DNA of 61,658 bases from Streptomyces sp. AC512_CC834 (GCF_019049325.1 NZ_JAGMUO010000045.1:33513-95170); one strand, 5' to 3'; numbered from the stretch's first letter, positions 1-9,488 are shown. Made by a program: numbers and translations. The notes: generated by a model from the letters alone, not told the origin.

Positions 1-1
1 A

Positions 2-190
2 TGGGACGCGGACCCGTCCCCGCCCGAGCCGCCGCTCCCGTTCGACCGGGGGCTGGACGCCGAGGAGGGACGGGGGCTGGCCCTGGTGTGGGCCTGCGCC
101 GACGTATGGGGCTGGCAGCCGCTGGCCAGGGAGGGCAACCGCGGCAAATACATCTGGTGCGAACTCGGCTCTTCGGGGTCGGCGGCGTGA
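2..190 (+). CDS. ATP-binding anti-sigma-type regulator, C-terminal fragment
   Basis: Only the last 62 codons lie in the window, and the frame is open from base 2 to the TGA at 188-190. The encoded end includes GRGLALVWACADVWGWQPL and closes with KYIWCEL. This matches the C-terminal GHKL/HATPase_c_2 pattern of the many small Streptomyces RsbW-like ATP-binding proteins, which sequester or phosphorylate partner proteins. The ATP-binding N-box and G1 box would lie upstream and cannot be checked. The family assignment is inferred from this tail alone. Confidence 0.6.
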   Translation, partial: WDADPSPPEPPLPFDRGLDAEEGRGLALVWACADVWGWQPLAREGNRGKYIWCELGSSGSAA

Positions 191-270
191 ACGTTTCGTC
201 GCCGCTCGAAAGGGTGAACGTACCGCGATCACCCGACAATCCGGTCCTACTCCAGAAATAGATTGCGCGC

Positions 271-547
271 ATGGTCACATCCACCCACGAGACCTCGCAC
301 CGGATCTTCCAGGATCATCCGGAGGTTCTCGCACCCATCTTCGAGGCGTTGGGTCTTCCGCCGCCCGCCAAGGCGGACATCGTGCCGCTGACCCCCGACG
401 CCACGGAGCTGAAGCCGCTGGAGCGCCGTGTGGACACGGTGCTGCGGGTCGAACCGTCGGAGGGGGAGCCCTTTCTCCTCGCCGTCGAGGCCCAGACCCG
501 TAAGGCGCCTGACAAGGGCGTCAACTGGGCGTATTACGTCGCCTACT
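271..547 (+). CDS. Rpn/PD-(D/E)XK-like protein, 5' exon
   Basis: ATG at 271 opens a gene that is interrupted after codon 92 plus one base by a group II intron. Joining 271-547 to 3085-3731 gives exactly 924 bases, an uninterrupted 307-residue protein. In this exon D55 (in RRVDTV) and E73-x-Q75 (in LLAVEAQ) have the layout of a PD-(D/E)XK nuclease core, as in the Rpn/transposase-like families that are very common in Streptomyces. Without splicing, reading runs into the intron and stops at 571-573 after 100 residues. The actual substrate and biological role are unknown. Confidence 0.75.
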
Positions 548-1152
548 GTGCGACACGATGTCGCTCGATTTGAGTAAGTGAGGCCGCGTGAAGGGTAGTT
601 GATGCGGCCGAACTTCTGGTCTGTACTCGGACCGGTCCCCGCGCTCACATGCGTCGCTGGTAACGGCGGGGTGTGAAGCTGAACGTTCAAGCCCAAGGGT
701 GCCCTGGCCATCGGGGAACTACAGGTGAGGGGAAGGCTGGACGGACGAACGCAAGTGAACCCCTGATGATGCCTCGTGAACGTAAGGCCGTGCGATGGCA
801 TGCGTGCGATGGTCACAGGATCTGGGCGTAGAGAAGCGTCAAGCGAACTCTGGGGAGGTATGCCCAGAGTGCGAGTACCGCTGATCCCGGGGTAAAGGGG
901 GCGTCCACCCCAGCCGTATCTCAGTGGAGTGGAACGTGGAAACCCCGTCGAGGTCCGGGTGAATCCCCGGTAGGCCGACCGCGAGGAAGGCTCAAGTCCC
1001 CGGCGGGAACAGGATGATCCAAAAAGCAAATGCCGGCAAGCCGAAAGGTGAGAGGAAAACCGGGCGGGCCTTCACCCGTTTCGGCATAACTCGCCGAATA
1101 CGGGCCCAGGTGGCTCGACCCGAAAGGGAGCCCACGTGGATCAGGTGAGCCT

Positions 1153-2976
1153 TTGATGAACCCTGGACAAGACCACTGGAACCGAAGGATAAGTTGGACG
1201 CCAATGGCAGACTTCACGGGATCGGCTCCGGCTGGATCTCCTAACGCCTTGGTGAACGGACCGGAGGGCGTACGCTTTCATGACTGGCACAGCATCGACT
1301 GGGCCTCGTGCGAGGAGAACGTACGGCGGTTACGGCAGAGGATCTTCAAGGCGACGCGGGAAGAGGACTGGAAGAAGGTCCGAAACCTGCAGAAGCTCAT
1401 GCTGCGGAATCTTAGTAACACGCTGGTGAGCGTGAAGCGGGTGACGCAGCAGAGCAGCGGCCGCAAGACGGCTGGTATTGACGGGGAGCGAGCCCTCACG
1501 CCGAAAGCGAGAGGGAAATTGGCGGCAGAGATCCATCAGTCGTCCAGCCCCTGGAAGGCCAGACCGGTCAGGCGGGTGTTCATCCCGAAGAGCAATGGAA
1601 AGCAGCGTCCACTGGGAATCCCGGTCATCCGGGACCGGATCCTTCAGTCCCGCGTGAAGAATGCGCTGGAACCAGAGTGGGAAGCGCGGTTCGAACCAAG
1701 GTCGTACGGGTTTCGGCCCGGCCGAAGCTGTCAGGACGCCATCGGAGCGATCTACGTGACCGCGCGGGGGAAGTCCCCCCAGCGGCTGTGGGTCCTGGAT
1801 GCCGACCTGTCAGCAGCGTTCGATCGCATCGATCACCGTCATCTGATGTCCTCGCTCGGACAGTTCCCCGCCAGGGACCTGATCGAGGGATGGCTGAGGG
1901 CAGGCGTGATCGACAGGGGGAGGATCGCACCGACCGACGAGGGAACACCTCAAGGCGGAGTGATCAGCCCCGTACTGCTGAACATCGCCCTGCACGGGAT
2001 GGAACAGGCCGCGGGGTGCCGGTATGTGCAGCACGTGACCCGTGGGTTGCGTGCCGCGCCGGGCACTCCGGTGCTGGTGAGATACGCCGACGACTTCGTC
2101 GTGCTGGGGCACAGCGAAGCCGAAGTGCGTCAGGCCAGGCAGCGGCTGGAGAAATGGCTGGAACCGAGAGGCCTGCGCTTCAACGAGGAGAAGACACAGA
2201 TCGTGCACCTCGCGAAGGGCTTCGACTTCCTCAGTTTCACCATCCGGCGGATACGCGGCAGCCTGATCATCAAGCCGAGCGCTACGGCCTGCGCGAGGCT
2301 CCGGGAACGGATGCGGACGGAAGTGAGGGCTCTGCACGGGGCCAACGTGGAAGCCGTCCTGCACAAGCTCGTCCCGATCGTTCGTGGATGGGCCGCCTAC
2401 TACCGGGGAGTGGCGTCCAGCGAGACATTCACGTCGCTGGACCACTACATGTGGCGGTTGACCTGGAAATGGGCCAGACGTCGCCATCCGGAGAAGTCGA
2501 GGTATTGGGTTGCGGCCCGTTACTTCGGCAGATTCCATCCGTCCAGAGAAGACAGATGGGTGTTTGGCAACCGCGACAGCGGCGCCTTCCTCCCGAGGTT
2601 CTCCTGGACGAAAATCATCCGACGGCACATGGTCAAGGAGGCGGCATCACCGGATGATCCCGCTCTCCAGGACTACTGGCGGGAACGCCGACGCAAGAAG
2701 GCGGCCCCGCCCATGGACAGAATGAGTCTCGTCCTGGCAGTCAGACAGAAGGGTCTCTGCCCGCTCTGTCGGCAACCGCTCATCGCCGGAGCCGAGTACG
2801 AACCGGACAGCCCACGAGAGTGGATCGACTGGTTCGCGGCATCGAAGAAGTTGCTCCATAAGCACCACTTCACCTACCGGCGAAACGGTGGAACGGATGA
2901 AAGGAAGAACCTCCGCCTCGTGCACTCCGAATGCCATCGGCAGCATCACGCTGGAGATGGCAAACGGACCGAATGA
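1153..2976 (+). CDS. ltrA: Group II intron reverse transcriptase/maturase with HNH endonuclease
   Basis: This 607-residue intron-encoded protein assists splicing and drives retrohoming. The N-terminal RT0-RT1 region is followed by RT palm motifs, with the catalytic YADD at residues 311-314. A maturase X domain follows (about 380-480). The C-terminal HNH endonuclease shows CPLC at 536-539, the histidine group H569/H571/H572 and a final C-H-x2-HH cluster. Length and domain order match full-length family members, with no frameshift. The start could also be ATG 1156 or 1204. Codon use is less GC-extreme than in the neighbours, and residue 60 is a TTA leucine codon, which in Streptomyces would make translation depend on the bldA tRNA. 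Confidence 0.95.
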   Translation: MMNPGQDHWNRRISWTPMADFTGSAPAGSPNALVNGPEGVRFHDWHSIDWASCEENVRRLRQRIFKATREEDWKKVRNLQKLMLRNLSNTLVSVKRVTQQSSGRKTAGIDGERALTPKARGKLAAEIHQSSSPWKARPVRRVFIPKSNGKQRPLGIPVIRDRILQSRVKNALEPEWEARFEPRSYGFRPGRSCQDAIGAIYVTARGKSPQRLWVLDADLSAAFDRIDHRHLMSSLGQFPARDLIEGWLRAGVIDRGRIAPTDEGTPQGGVISPVLLNIALHGMEQAAGCRYVQHVTRGLRAAPGTPVLVRYADDFVVLGHSEAEVRQARQRLEKWLEPRGLRFNEEKTQIVHLAKGFDFLSFTIRRIRGSLIIKPSATACARLRERMRTEVRALHGANVEAVLHKLVPIVRGWAAYYRGVASSETFTSLDHYMWRLTWKWARRRHPEKSRYWVAARYFGRFHPSREDRWVFGNRDSGAFLPRFSWTKIIRRHMVKEAASPDDPALQDYWRERRRKKAAPPMDRMSLVLAVRQKGLCPLCRQPLIAGAEYEPDSPREWIDWFAASKKLLHKHHFTYRRNGGTDERKNLRLVHSECHRQHHAGDGKRTE

Positions 2977-3009
2977 ACTGCAGGCCCACGAAGCCCTGGT
3001 GGCTTGCTT

Positions 3010-3084
<75 letters not shown>

Positions 3085-3731
3085 TGCGGGCGAAGTTCGA
3101 CCTGCCGGTGCTGCTCGTGGCCGTGTGCCGCAGCAGGGCCACGGCAAGCTGGGCCGCGGGCCCCTTCGAGTGCAAGGTCGGGCCCTGGTCGAGCCAGGTC
3201 ACCCGCCCCTTCGTGCTCGGCCCGGACAGTGTTTCGGAGATCACCGACGAAACGCTGGTGGCACAGGAGCCGGCGCTGGCGACGTTCTCCGCGATCGTGC
3301 ACAGCGAGAGCCGGGGAATCGACGCCATACTGAAACTACTTGCCCGCGGAATGCGCTCGTTCGACGTGGCCACGGCCAAGTACTGGTCGGAAATGCTGGA
3401 AGTGGGCTTGGAGAACACTCCGGCCCGAGACAGGTGGAGGGAGCTGGAAAAGATGGTCATTTCTTACTTCCCGGGTCGTGGGACGGTCTTCGAGGAGGCG
3501 TACTACGACGGGGAGGCCAAGGGCATGGCCAAGGGCATGGCCAAAGCGGTGTTGCGGGTTCTTGAGAATCGTGGCCTCGCTGTCCCCGACGACGTACGCG
3601 CCCGCGTCAGTGACTGCACGGATCTTGCCCAACTCGACGACTGGCTCGACCGGGCCGGAACGGTCGAGCAGGCGGAAGAGCTGTTCGCGGGGATGCCGGA
3701 CGAGGCACAGGAAGTGCCGAACCCGGAGTGA
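3085..3731 (+). CDS. Rpn/PD-(D/E)XK-like protein, 3' exon
   Basis: This is the continuation of the gene begun at 271. The first two bases complete the split codon to TTG, and the joined protein reads YYVAY-LRAKFDLPVLL across the junction. The exon carries the rest of the nuclease-like fold (ATASWAAGPFE, RPFVLGPD) and a helical C-terminal half ending AGMPDEAQEVPNPE. A 12-bp direct repeat near 3520-3543 encodes KGMAKGMAKA. In the unspliced sequence the only possible start is an internal one near 3108, which has no ribosome-binding site, so this part is probably expressed only from spliced mRNA. Confidence 0.75.
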
Positions 3732-3732
3732 G

Positions 3733-4194
3733 TCACCGTTCCGTGGGCTGAAGCACGGCGACGAGCCGGAAGCGCTCCAGTACCGCCGGCGTCGAGTCGT
3801 CCACGGTGAAGTCCGGGTCTCCCAGCGCCGCGCGCATCTCCTCGCCGTGCCAGAAGTGCTCGTGGCCCGCACGCCACTCGGCCACGCTCGTGTACCCCTC
3901 GCCCTCGTCGACCGCGTGGGCGAGGTCCACCTGGCCGACGGGGACCACGCGTACGTCCGTCACTTCGATGACCGCGACCGGGAGGTCCCCGGAGTCGACG
4001 ACCACCTCGCGGCTCCCGACCTCCGGCAGCGGTTCGTCCTCGAGCGCGTAGTCGGCGACCAGGCCGGTCGTGGAGGTTTTCGAACCGTCGAGGATCGCCG
4101 CGACGAGCTGGTCGCGCAGGGGGCCGGGGAAGGCGAACTCGGCCCTGGGGAGCGAGTCGAGGTCTGTGGGGGTCGGGTTCGCGTCGGGGGCCAT
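3733..4194 (-). CDS. ASCH domain protein
   Basis: A 153-residue protein with the ASCH (PUA-like) layout: FAFPGPLRDQLVAAILDGSKTSTTGL at the front is condensed here to the motif GSKTSTTGL, followed by VAVIEVTDVRVVPVGQVD and the EGEGYTSVAEWRAGHEHFW segment typical of the family. ASCH proteins bind RNA or modified nucleosides, and some hydrolyse acetylcytidine derivatives; which applies here is unknown. The gene converges on the Rpn-like gene with one base between stops. A 65-bp inverted repeat at 4246-4310 lies just upstream of its start and may regulate it. Confidence 0.8.
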   Translation of the reverse strand: MAPDANPTPTDLDSLPRAEFAFPGPLRDQLVAAILDGSKTSTTGLVADYALEDEPLPEVGSREVVVDSGDLPVAVIEVTDVRVVPVGQVDLAHAVDEGEGYTSVAEWRAGHEHFWHGEEMRAALGDPDFTVDDSTPAVLERFRLVAVLQPTER

Positions 4195-4245
4195 GCCGCC
4201 ACACTACTGGCGTGGTGCAGCCGGTATGCGGGGGCGAGGGCCCGG

Positions 4246-4310
4246 ATTGGACACTTTGTCCCGGCAACACGCCGACCTGAGCGTCGTTTTGGCGGGACGA
4301 ACTGTCCAAT
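4246..4310. repeat. 65-bp inverted-repeat element, copy A
   Basis: Left arm 4246-4265 (ATTGGACACTTTGTCCCGGC) and right arm 4291-4310 are inverted repeats matching at 17 of 20 bases. Each arm contains its own small palindrome of the form GGACA-N3-TGTCC (4249-4261; 4295-4307 with one change), centres 46 bp apart. A second copy of identical overall length lies at 26413-26477. Copy A starts 52 bp upstream of the ASCH start codon, where it could act as a double operator. Confidence 0.6.
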
Positions 4311-4346
4311 CGTCCCGTGCACACGCGGCGCCGGGCGTCGAGCACG

Positions 4347-5792
4347 TCAGTCCCCCCGCACGTTCCGCCACGCCCGGGGGATCGCCCCCGCCACGTCATG
4401 CGCACCCGCCGGTGCCCCCTCCGACGCGAACCGGCCCGCCAGACCGTGGAGGTACGCCGCCGCGCTCCCCGCGTCCAGCGCCGGCAGACCCGTTGCGAGC
4501 AGGGAGCCCGCGAGGCCGGACAGCACGTCTCCGCTTCCGGCCGTGGCCAGCCATGACGTGCCCGTCGCGTTGACCCGGACCGGGCCCCCGTCCGGCGCGG
4601 CCACCAGCGTCGTCGAGCCCTTCAGCAGCACCGTCGCCCCGTACCGCGCCGACAGTTCGCGCACCGAGGTCAGCCGCGCGCCCTCGACCTCCTCCCGGCT
4701 CACCCCGAGCAGCGCCGCCGCCTCCCCGGCGTGCGGGGTCATCAGCGTCGGTGCCGTGCGCGCCCGTACCGCGTCCGCGTCGGCCAGCCGCAGGCCGTCC
4801 GCGTCGATCAGTACCGGCACCTCCGTCGCCAGCACCTCCGCCACCGTCGCCGCGTCGTCACCGGCCCCCGGTCCGACGACCCAGGCCTGTACCCGCCCCG
4901 CCCGCTTCGGCCCCTGGTCGGACACCAGCGTCTCCGGGAAGCGGGCGATCACCGCGTCCCCGGCCGGACCGACGTACCGCACCGCCCCGGCCCCGCCCCG
5001 CAGCGCGCCCGCGACGGCGAGTACGGCCGCGCCCGGGTAGCGGGCCGACCCGGCGGCGATGCCCACGACTCCGCGCCGGTACTTGTCGCTCTCGGCCGCC
5101 GGAACCGGCAGCAGGCGTGCCACGTCCGCGTGCTGCAAGGCCTCCAGTTCGGCCGCCTCGGCCGGCAGGGGCAGGCCGATGTCCACCAGGCGCACCGCAC
5201 CGGTGTACTCCCGCGCCGGATCGATCAGCAGCCCCGGCTTGTGCGTCCCGAACGTCACTGTCAGGTCGGCCCGCACCACGTCCCCCCGCACCTGCCCGGT
5301 GTCCGCGTCGACCCCGCTCGGCAGGTCGACGGCGACGACGGTCGCCCGTGAGCGCGCGGCCGCGTCCGCCAGCGGCACCGCCTCCGCTCGCAGGCCGCCC
5401 CTGCCGCCGATCCCGACGACGCCGTCGAGGACCAGATCGGCCCGCGCGATCACCTCCTCCACAGCCGCCCCGGCGACGCGCCCACCCGCCCGCCGCAGCG
5501 CCGCCAGGCCTCCGCCGTGCGCCCGCTGGGGCGCGAGCAGCACCGCCGTCACGCCCGCGCCGCGCCGGGCCAGCCGCGCGCCCGCGTACAGGGCGTCGCC
5601 GCCGTTGTCCCCGCTGCCGACGAGCAGCACCACCCGGCTGCCGTAGACCCGCCCGGCCACCCGGCCCAGTACCTCCGCGCAGGCGGCGGCAAGACCGGCC
5701 GCGGCCCGTTGCATCAGCGCCCCCTCCGGCAGCCGTGCCATCAGCTCCCGTTCGGCGTTCCTGACCGTCTCCACGCTGTACGCAGTCCGCAT
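4347..5792 (-). CDS. nnr: Bifunctional NAD(P)H-hydrate epimerase / ADP-dependent dehydratase
   Basis: A 481-residue repair enzyme that converts damaged NAD(P)HX back to NAD(P)H. The N-terminal YjeF epimerase half (about 1-210) carries VVLLVGSGDNGGDALYAG. The C-terminal ribokinase-fold dehydratase half (about 220-481) carries TPHAGEAAALLG and the GSGDVLSG signature of the ADP/ATP-binding site. The ATG at 5792 starts the conserved MRTAYSVETVRNAE; the frame is open further upstream but that part is not family-like. It is divergent from the cupin regulator gene at 5890 and is part of the acpS/alr housekeeping group. Confidence 0.9.
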   Translation of the reverse strand: MRTAYSVETVRNAERELMARLPEGALMQRAAAGLAAACAEVLGRVAGRVYGSRVVLLVGSGDNGGDALYAGARLARRGAGVTAVLLAPQRAHGGGLAALRRAGGRVAGAAVEEVIARADLVLDGVVGIGGRGGLRAEAVPLADAAARSRATVVAVDLPSGVDADTGQVRGDVVRADLTVTFGTHKPGLLIDPAREYTGAVRLVDIGLPLPAEAAELEALQHADVARLLPVPAAESDKYRRGVVGIAAGSARYPGAAVLAVAGALRGGAGAVRYVGPAGDAVIARFPETLVSDQGPKRAGRVQAWVVGPGAGDDAATVAEVLATEVPVLIDADGLRLADADAVRARTAPTLMTPHAGEAAALLGVSREEVEGARLTSVRELSARYGATVLLKGSTTLVAAPDGGPVRVNATGTSWLATAGSGDVLSGLAGSLLATGLPALDAGSAAAYLHGLAGRFASEGAPAGAHDVAGAIPRAWRNVRGD

Positions 5793-5889
5793 GCCGTCGA
5801 GTCTTCCCCGTACGCCGGGAACACGCACGGCCCGCCCCTGCGGGATGCGGGATGCGGGATGAGGGCCAGCGGTGGGGGACAGTGGTCCC

Positions 5890-6528
5890 ATGAGCGGCGG
5901 CGGCAGCGACGACGAGACGGCACAGGTGATGACCTCGCTCGGGGCACGCCTGCGCGCCATCCGGCAGGCCCGCGGGCTCACCCTCGCCCAGCTCACCGCC
6001 GCCACCGGCATCTCCGTGAGCACCCTGTCCCGGCTGGAGTCGGGGCAGCGCGAGCCGGGGCTGCGGCACCTGCTGCCGCTGGCCAGGGCCCACCGGCTGC
6101 CCCTGGACGAACTCGTCGGTTCGCGGACCGGCGACCCCCGGGTCCATCCCCGCCCCTTCACCCGGCACGGCCAGACCTGGGTCCCGCTCACCCGGAATCC
6201 GAACGACGGCCTGCACGCCTACAAGCAGATCCTCCCCGCCCCGGCGACCCCGCGGACCGAGTGGACACCGCGTCCCGAACAGGGGTCGCACGAGGGCCAC
6301 GAGTGGCTCTACGTCCTCTCCGGCCGGCTGCTCCTCGCCCTGGGCGACCACGACCTCGTCCTGGCGGCCGGCGAGACGGCGGAGTTCGACACCCGCGTCC
6401 CGCACGGCATCGCCAACGCCGGGGACCAGCCCGTCGAGTGGCTCGCCCTGTACGGCGCGCAGGGCGAGCGCATGCACATCCGGGTCCGGCCGACCGCCGA
6501 CCGAACGCCCGACACCCCCACTCCATAA
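5890..6528 (+). CDS. XRE-family regulator with C-terminal cupin domain
   Basis: A 212-residue, two-domain transcription factor. The helix-turn-helix lies at roughly residues 15-70, with LGARLRAIRQARGLTLAQL then GISVSTLSRLESGQREP. The cupin_2 sensor domain occupies about 120-195, with HEGHEWLYVLSGRLLLALG and the second cupin box VPHGIANAG. Such regulators usually respond to a small molecule bound in the cupin barrel; the ligand is unknown. A GTG at 5872 is an alternative start. The upstream region contains short GCGGGAT direct repeats (about 5838-5860). Confidence 0.85.
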   Translation: MSGGGSDDETAQVMTSLGARLRAIRQARGLTLAQLTAATGISVSTLSRLESGQREPGLRHLLPLARAHRLPLDELVGSRTGDPRVHPRPFTRHGQTWVPLTRNPNDGLHAYKQILPAPATPRTEWTPRPEQGSHEGHEWLYVLSGRLLLALGDHDLVLAAGETAEFDTRVPHGIANAGDQPVEWLALYGAQGERMHIRVRPTADRTPDTPTP

Positions 6529-6558
6529 CCCGCCGCCGGCACGCCCCCCGGGCAGGCC

Positions 6559-6930
6559 CTAGCCCTCCGCGATCACCACCGCCGACGCCACCCCCGCGTC
6601 ATGGCTCAGCGACACGTGCCAGGACGCCACCCCCAGCTCCGCCGCCCGCGCCGCCACCGACCCCGTCACCCGCAGCCGCGGTCGCCCGCTGTCCTCGACG
6701 TACACCTCGGCGTCCGTCCACAGCAGGCCCGCGGGCGCGCCCAGCGCCTTGGCCAGCGCCTCCTTCGCCGCGAAACGGGCGGCGAGCGAGGCGACGCCCC
6801 GGCGCTCACCGCTCGGCAGCAGCAACTCGCTCTCCAGGAAGAGCCGCCCCGCCAGAGCCGGTGTGCGTTCCAGCGACGCCCCGAACCGCTCGACCTCGGC
6901 CACGTCGATCCCGACCCCGATGATGCTCAT
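6559..6930 (-). CDS. acpS: Holo-[acyl-carrier-protein] synthase
   Basis: A 123-residue protein that transfers 4'-phosphopantetheine from CoA to the serine of acyl carrier proteins. The two metal/CoA motifs are present: IGVGIDVAEVERF at the N terminus and ARFAAKEALAKALG near residue 55. Length matches the family. The ATG at 6930 gives MSIIGVGID; the frame is open further upstream but that is non-coding. It is divergent from alr, with about 80 bp between the starts. Confidence 0.93.
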   Translation of the reverse strand: MSIIGVGIDVAEVERFGASLERTPALAGRLFLESELLLPSGERRGVASLAARFAAKEALAKALGAPAGLLWTDAEVYVEDSGRPRLRVTGSVAARAAELGVASWHVSLSHDAGVASAVVIAEG

Positions 6931-7012
6931 GCCGGGCACCTTAACGAGTGCCGGGCGACGTCGGGCGGCGTCGGGCGAGGGTGGCCGGGTGCTCTGAGAG
7001 ACTGGGGGCACG

Positions 7013-8188
7013 ATGAGTGAGAGAGCTGCTCGGCGGGACGCGGACGCGGTACTGCGCGCCCGGGCCGAGATCGACCTGGCCGCCCTGCGGGCCAACGTAC
7101 GCGCACTGCGCGAACGGGCCCCCGGGGCGGCTCTCATGGCCGTCGTCAAGGCCGACGCCTACGGCCACGGCGCGATCCCCTGCGCCCGCGCCGCCGTCGA
7201 GGCGGGCGCGACATGGCTCGGCACCGCCACCCCGCAGGAGGCCCTCGCCCTGCGCGCGGCGGAGGCGGGGCTGCCGGACGACGTACGGATCATGTGCTGG
7301 CTGTGGACACCGGGCGGGCCCTGGCGGGAGGCGGTCGAGGCCCGTCTCGACGTGTCCGTCAGCGGGATGTGGGCCCTGGAGGAAGTCACCGGGGCGGCGC
7401 GAGCGGCCGGGGTTCCCGCGCGCGTGCAGCTCAAGGCCGACACCGGACTCGGCCGCGGCGGCTGCCAGCCCGGCGAGGACTGGGAGGAGCTGGTCGGGGC
7501 CGCCCTGCGGGCCGAGAGGCAGGGGCTGCTTCGCGTCACCGGGCTCTGGTCCCACTTCGCCTGCGCCGACGAGCCCGGCCACCCCTCCATCGCCGCCCAG
7601 CTCACCCGCTTCCGGGAGATGACGGCCTACGCCGAGCAGCAGGGCGTACGCCCCGACGTGCGGCACATCGCCAACTCGCCCGCCACCCTCACCCTTCCCG
7701 ACGCACACTTCGACCTCGTACGCCCCGGCATCGCGATGTACGGCGTCTCGCCCAGCCCCGAGATCGGCATCCCCGCCGACTTCGGGCTGCGCCCCGTGAT
7801 GACGCTGGCCGCCTCCCTGGCCCTGGTCAAGCAGGTCCCCGGCGGCCACGGCGTCAGTTACGGGCACCACTACACCACCCCGGGCGAAACCACCCTCGGC
7901 CTCGTCCCGCTCGGCTACGCCGACGGCATCCCGCGCCACGCCTCCTCCACCGGACCCGTCCTCGTCGACGGCAAGTGGCGCACGGTCGCGGGGCGGATCG
8001 CGATGGACCAGTTCGTCGTCGACCTGGGCGGGGACCGGCCGGAGCCGGGCGCCGAGGCGGTGCTGTTCGGGCCGGGCGACCGCGGCGAGCCCACCGCCGA
8101 GGACTGGGCACAGGCGGCGGGCACCATCGCGTACGAGATCGTCACCCGGATCGGAAGCCGCGTCCCGCGCGTCTATGTGAACGAGTGA
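7013..8188 (+). CDS. alr: Alanine racemase
   Basis: A 391-residue PLP enzyme producing D-alanine for peptidoglycan. The PLP lysine is K46 in MAVVKADAYGHG, and the opposite-face catalytic tyrosine is Y283 in VSYGHHY. LKADTGLGRGG and the C-terminal beta domain (RIAMDQFVVDL) are intact. The start ATG at 7013 gives the usual short Ser/Arg-rich leader before RAEIDLAALRANV. Downstream are a hydrolase and tsaE, the same order as in mycobacteria. Confidence 0.95.
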   Translation: MSERAARRDADAVLRARAEIDLAALRANVRALRERAPGAALMAVVKADAYGHGAIPCARAAVEAGATWLGTATPQEALALRAAEAGLPDDVRIMCWLWTPGGPWREAVEARLDVSVSGMWALEEVTGAARAAGVPARVQLKADTGLGRGGCQPGEDWEELVGAALRAERQGLLRVTGLWSHFACADEPGHPSIAAQLTRFREMTAYAEQQGVRPDVRHIANSPATLTLPDAHFDLVRPGIAMYGVSPSPEIGIPADFGLRPVMTLAASLALVKQVPGGHGVSYGHHYTTPGETTLGLVPLGYADGIPRHASSTGPVLVDGKWRTVAGRIAMDQFVVDLGGDRPEPGAEAVLFGPGDRGEPTAEDWAQAAGTIAYEIVTRIGSRVPRVYVNE

Positions 8189-8237
8189 CGCGTCCGGCGG
8201 TATCCGCACAGTGGCCCGGCGAAGAGGAGCGGTGTAC

Positions 8238-9488
8238 GTGAGCGAGAGCAACGGGGAGGCCGTCGCGGCGGCCGTCGGCGCAGTCGCCGCCGGCGGCTGG
8301 CGCCGGGCGACCGGGATCGCCGGGGTCGCGATAGGCGTGGTCGCGGCGGGCGCCGCGGCCGGTGTGGCGATAGAACGGCTCACCGTCGGCCGCGGGATGC
8401 GCCAGAAGGCCCGGCTCGCCCTCGACTCGGCGGGACCGTACGGCGGGCTGCGCGGCACGCCCGGCAAGGCGTACGCCGAGGACGGCACCGAGCTGTACTA
8501 CGAGGTCGACGAGGTCGACGACATCGATGCCGTCGACGGCATCGACCCGGAGGCGGGGTCCGCGCCCACCCGGCGCCGCCGGCGGCTGTTCGGCCGCAAG
8601 GCACCCGCCCCCGTGACCGTCGTCTTCAGCCACGGCTACTGCCTCAACCAGGACTCCTGGCACTTCCAGCGGGCGGCCCTCAGGGGCGTCGTGCGCACCG
8701 TGTACTGGGACCAGCGCAGCCACGGCAGGTCCGGGCGGGGCGTGTCCCAGGTGCGGGACGACCGGCCGGTCACCATCGAGGATCTGGGCCGCGACCTGAA
8801 GGCCGTCATCGACGCCGCCGCGCCCGCCGGACCGATCGTGCTCGTCGGGCACTCCATGGGCGGCATGACCATGATGGCGCTGGCCGACGCCTTCCCCGAC
8901 CTGATCCGCGAGCGCCTCGTCGGCGTCGCCCTCGTCGGCACGTCCTCCGGGCGGCTCGGCGAGGTCAGCTTCGGACTGCCGGTGGCCGGTGTCAACGCGG
9001 TCCGGCGGGTGCTGCCGGGCGTGCTGAAGGCGCTGGGGCAGCGGGCCGAGCTGGTGGAGAAGGGGCGGCGGGCGACGGCCGACCTGTTCGCCGGGATCAT
9101 CAAGCGGTACTCGTTCGCGTCCCGGGACGTCGACCCGGCCGTGGCCCGGTTCGCCGAGCGGATGATCGAGTCGACGCCGATCGACGTGGTCGCCGAGTTC
9201 TACCCGGCCTTCACCGATCACGACAAGACCGAGGCCCTCGCCCACTTCGCCGACCTGCCGGTCCTCGTGCTGGCCGGTGTACGGGACCTGGTGACGCCGA
9301 GCGAGCACAGCGAGGCGATCGCCGACATCCTGACGGGCGCCGAGCTGGTACTGGTGCCGGACGCCGGGCACCTGGTCATGCTGGAGCACCCGGAAGTCGT
9401 CACCGACCGCCTCGCCGATCTGCTCGCCCGCGCGGGGGCGCTGCCGTCAACCGCTACGGTTGACGGCTGTGACTCCGCCTCTTCCTGA
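8238..9488 (+). CDS. Alpha/beta hydrolase, membrane-anchored
   Basis: A 416-residue hydrolase. A hydrophobic segment near residues 25-45 (GVAIGVVAAGAAAGVAI) suggests an N-terminal membrane anchor. The hydrolase core has VVFSHGYCLNQDSW (oxyanion region), nucleophile S206 in GHSMGG, an acid in VLVLAGVRDLVTP and the histidine in DAGHLVMLEHPE. GTG at 8238 is preferred because GAAGAGGAG (8221-8229) is properly spaced from it; GTG 8232 would be too close. A run of acidic codons (EVDEVDDIDAVDGID) at about residues 90-105 is a compositional oddity. The substrate is unknown. Confidence 0.85.
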   Translation: MSESNGEAVAAAVGAVAAGGWRRATGIAGVAIGVVAAGAAAGVAIERLTVGRGMRQKARLALDSAGPYGGLRGTPGKAYAEDGTELYYEVDEVDDIDAVDGIDPEAGSAPTRRRRRLFGRKAPAPVTVVFSHGYCLNQDSWHFQRAALRGVVRTVYWDQRSHGRSGRGVSQVRDDRPVTIEDLGRDLKAVIDAAAPAGPIVLVGHSMGGMTMMALADAFPDLIRERLVGVALVGTSSGRLGEVSFGLPVAGVNAVRRVLPGVLKALGQRAELVEKGRRATADLFAGIIKRYSFASRDVDPAVARFAERMIESTPIDVVAEFYPAFTDHDKTEALAHFADLPVLVLAGVRDLVTPSEHSEAIADILTGAELVLVPDAGHLVMLEHPEVVTDRLADLLARAGALPSTATVDGCDSASS

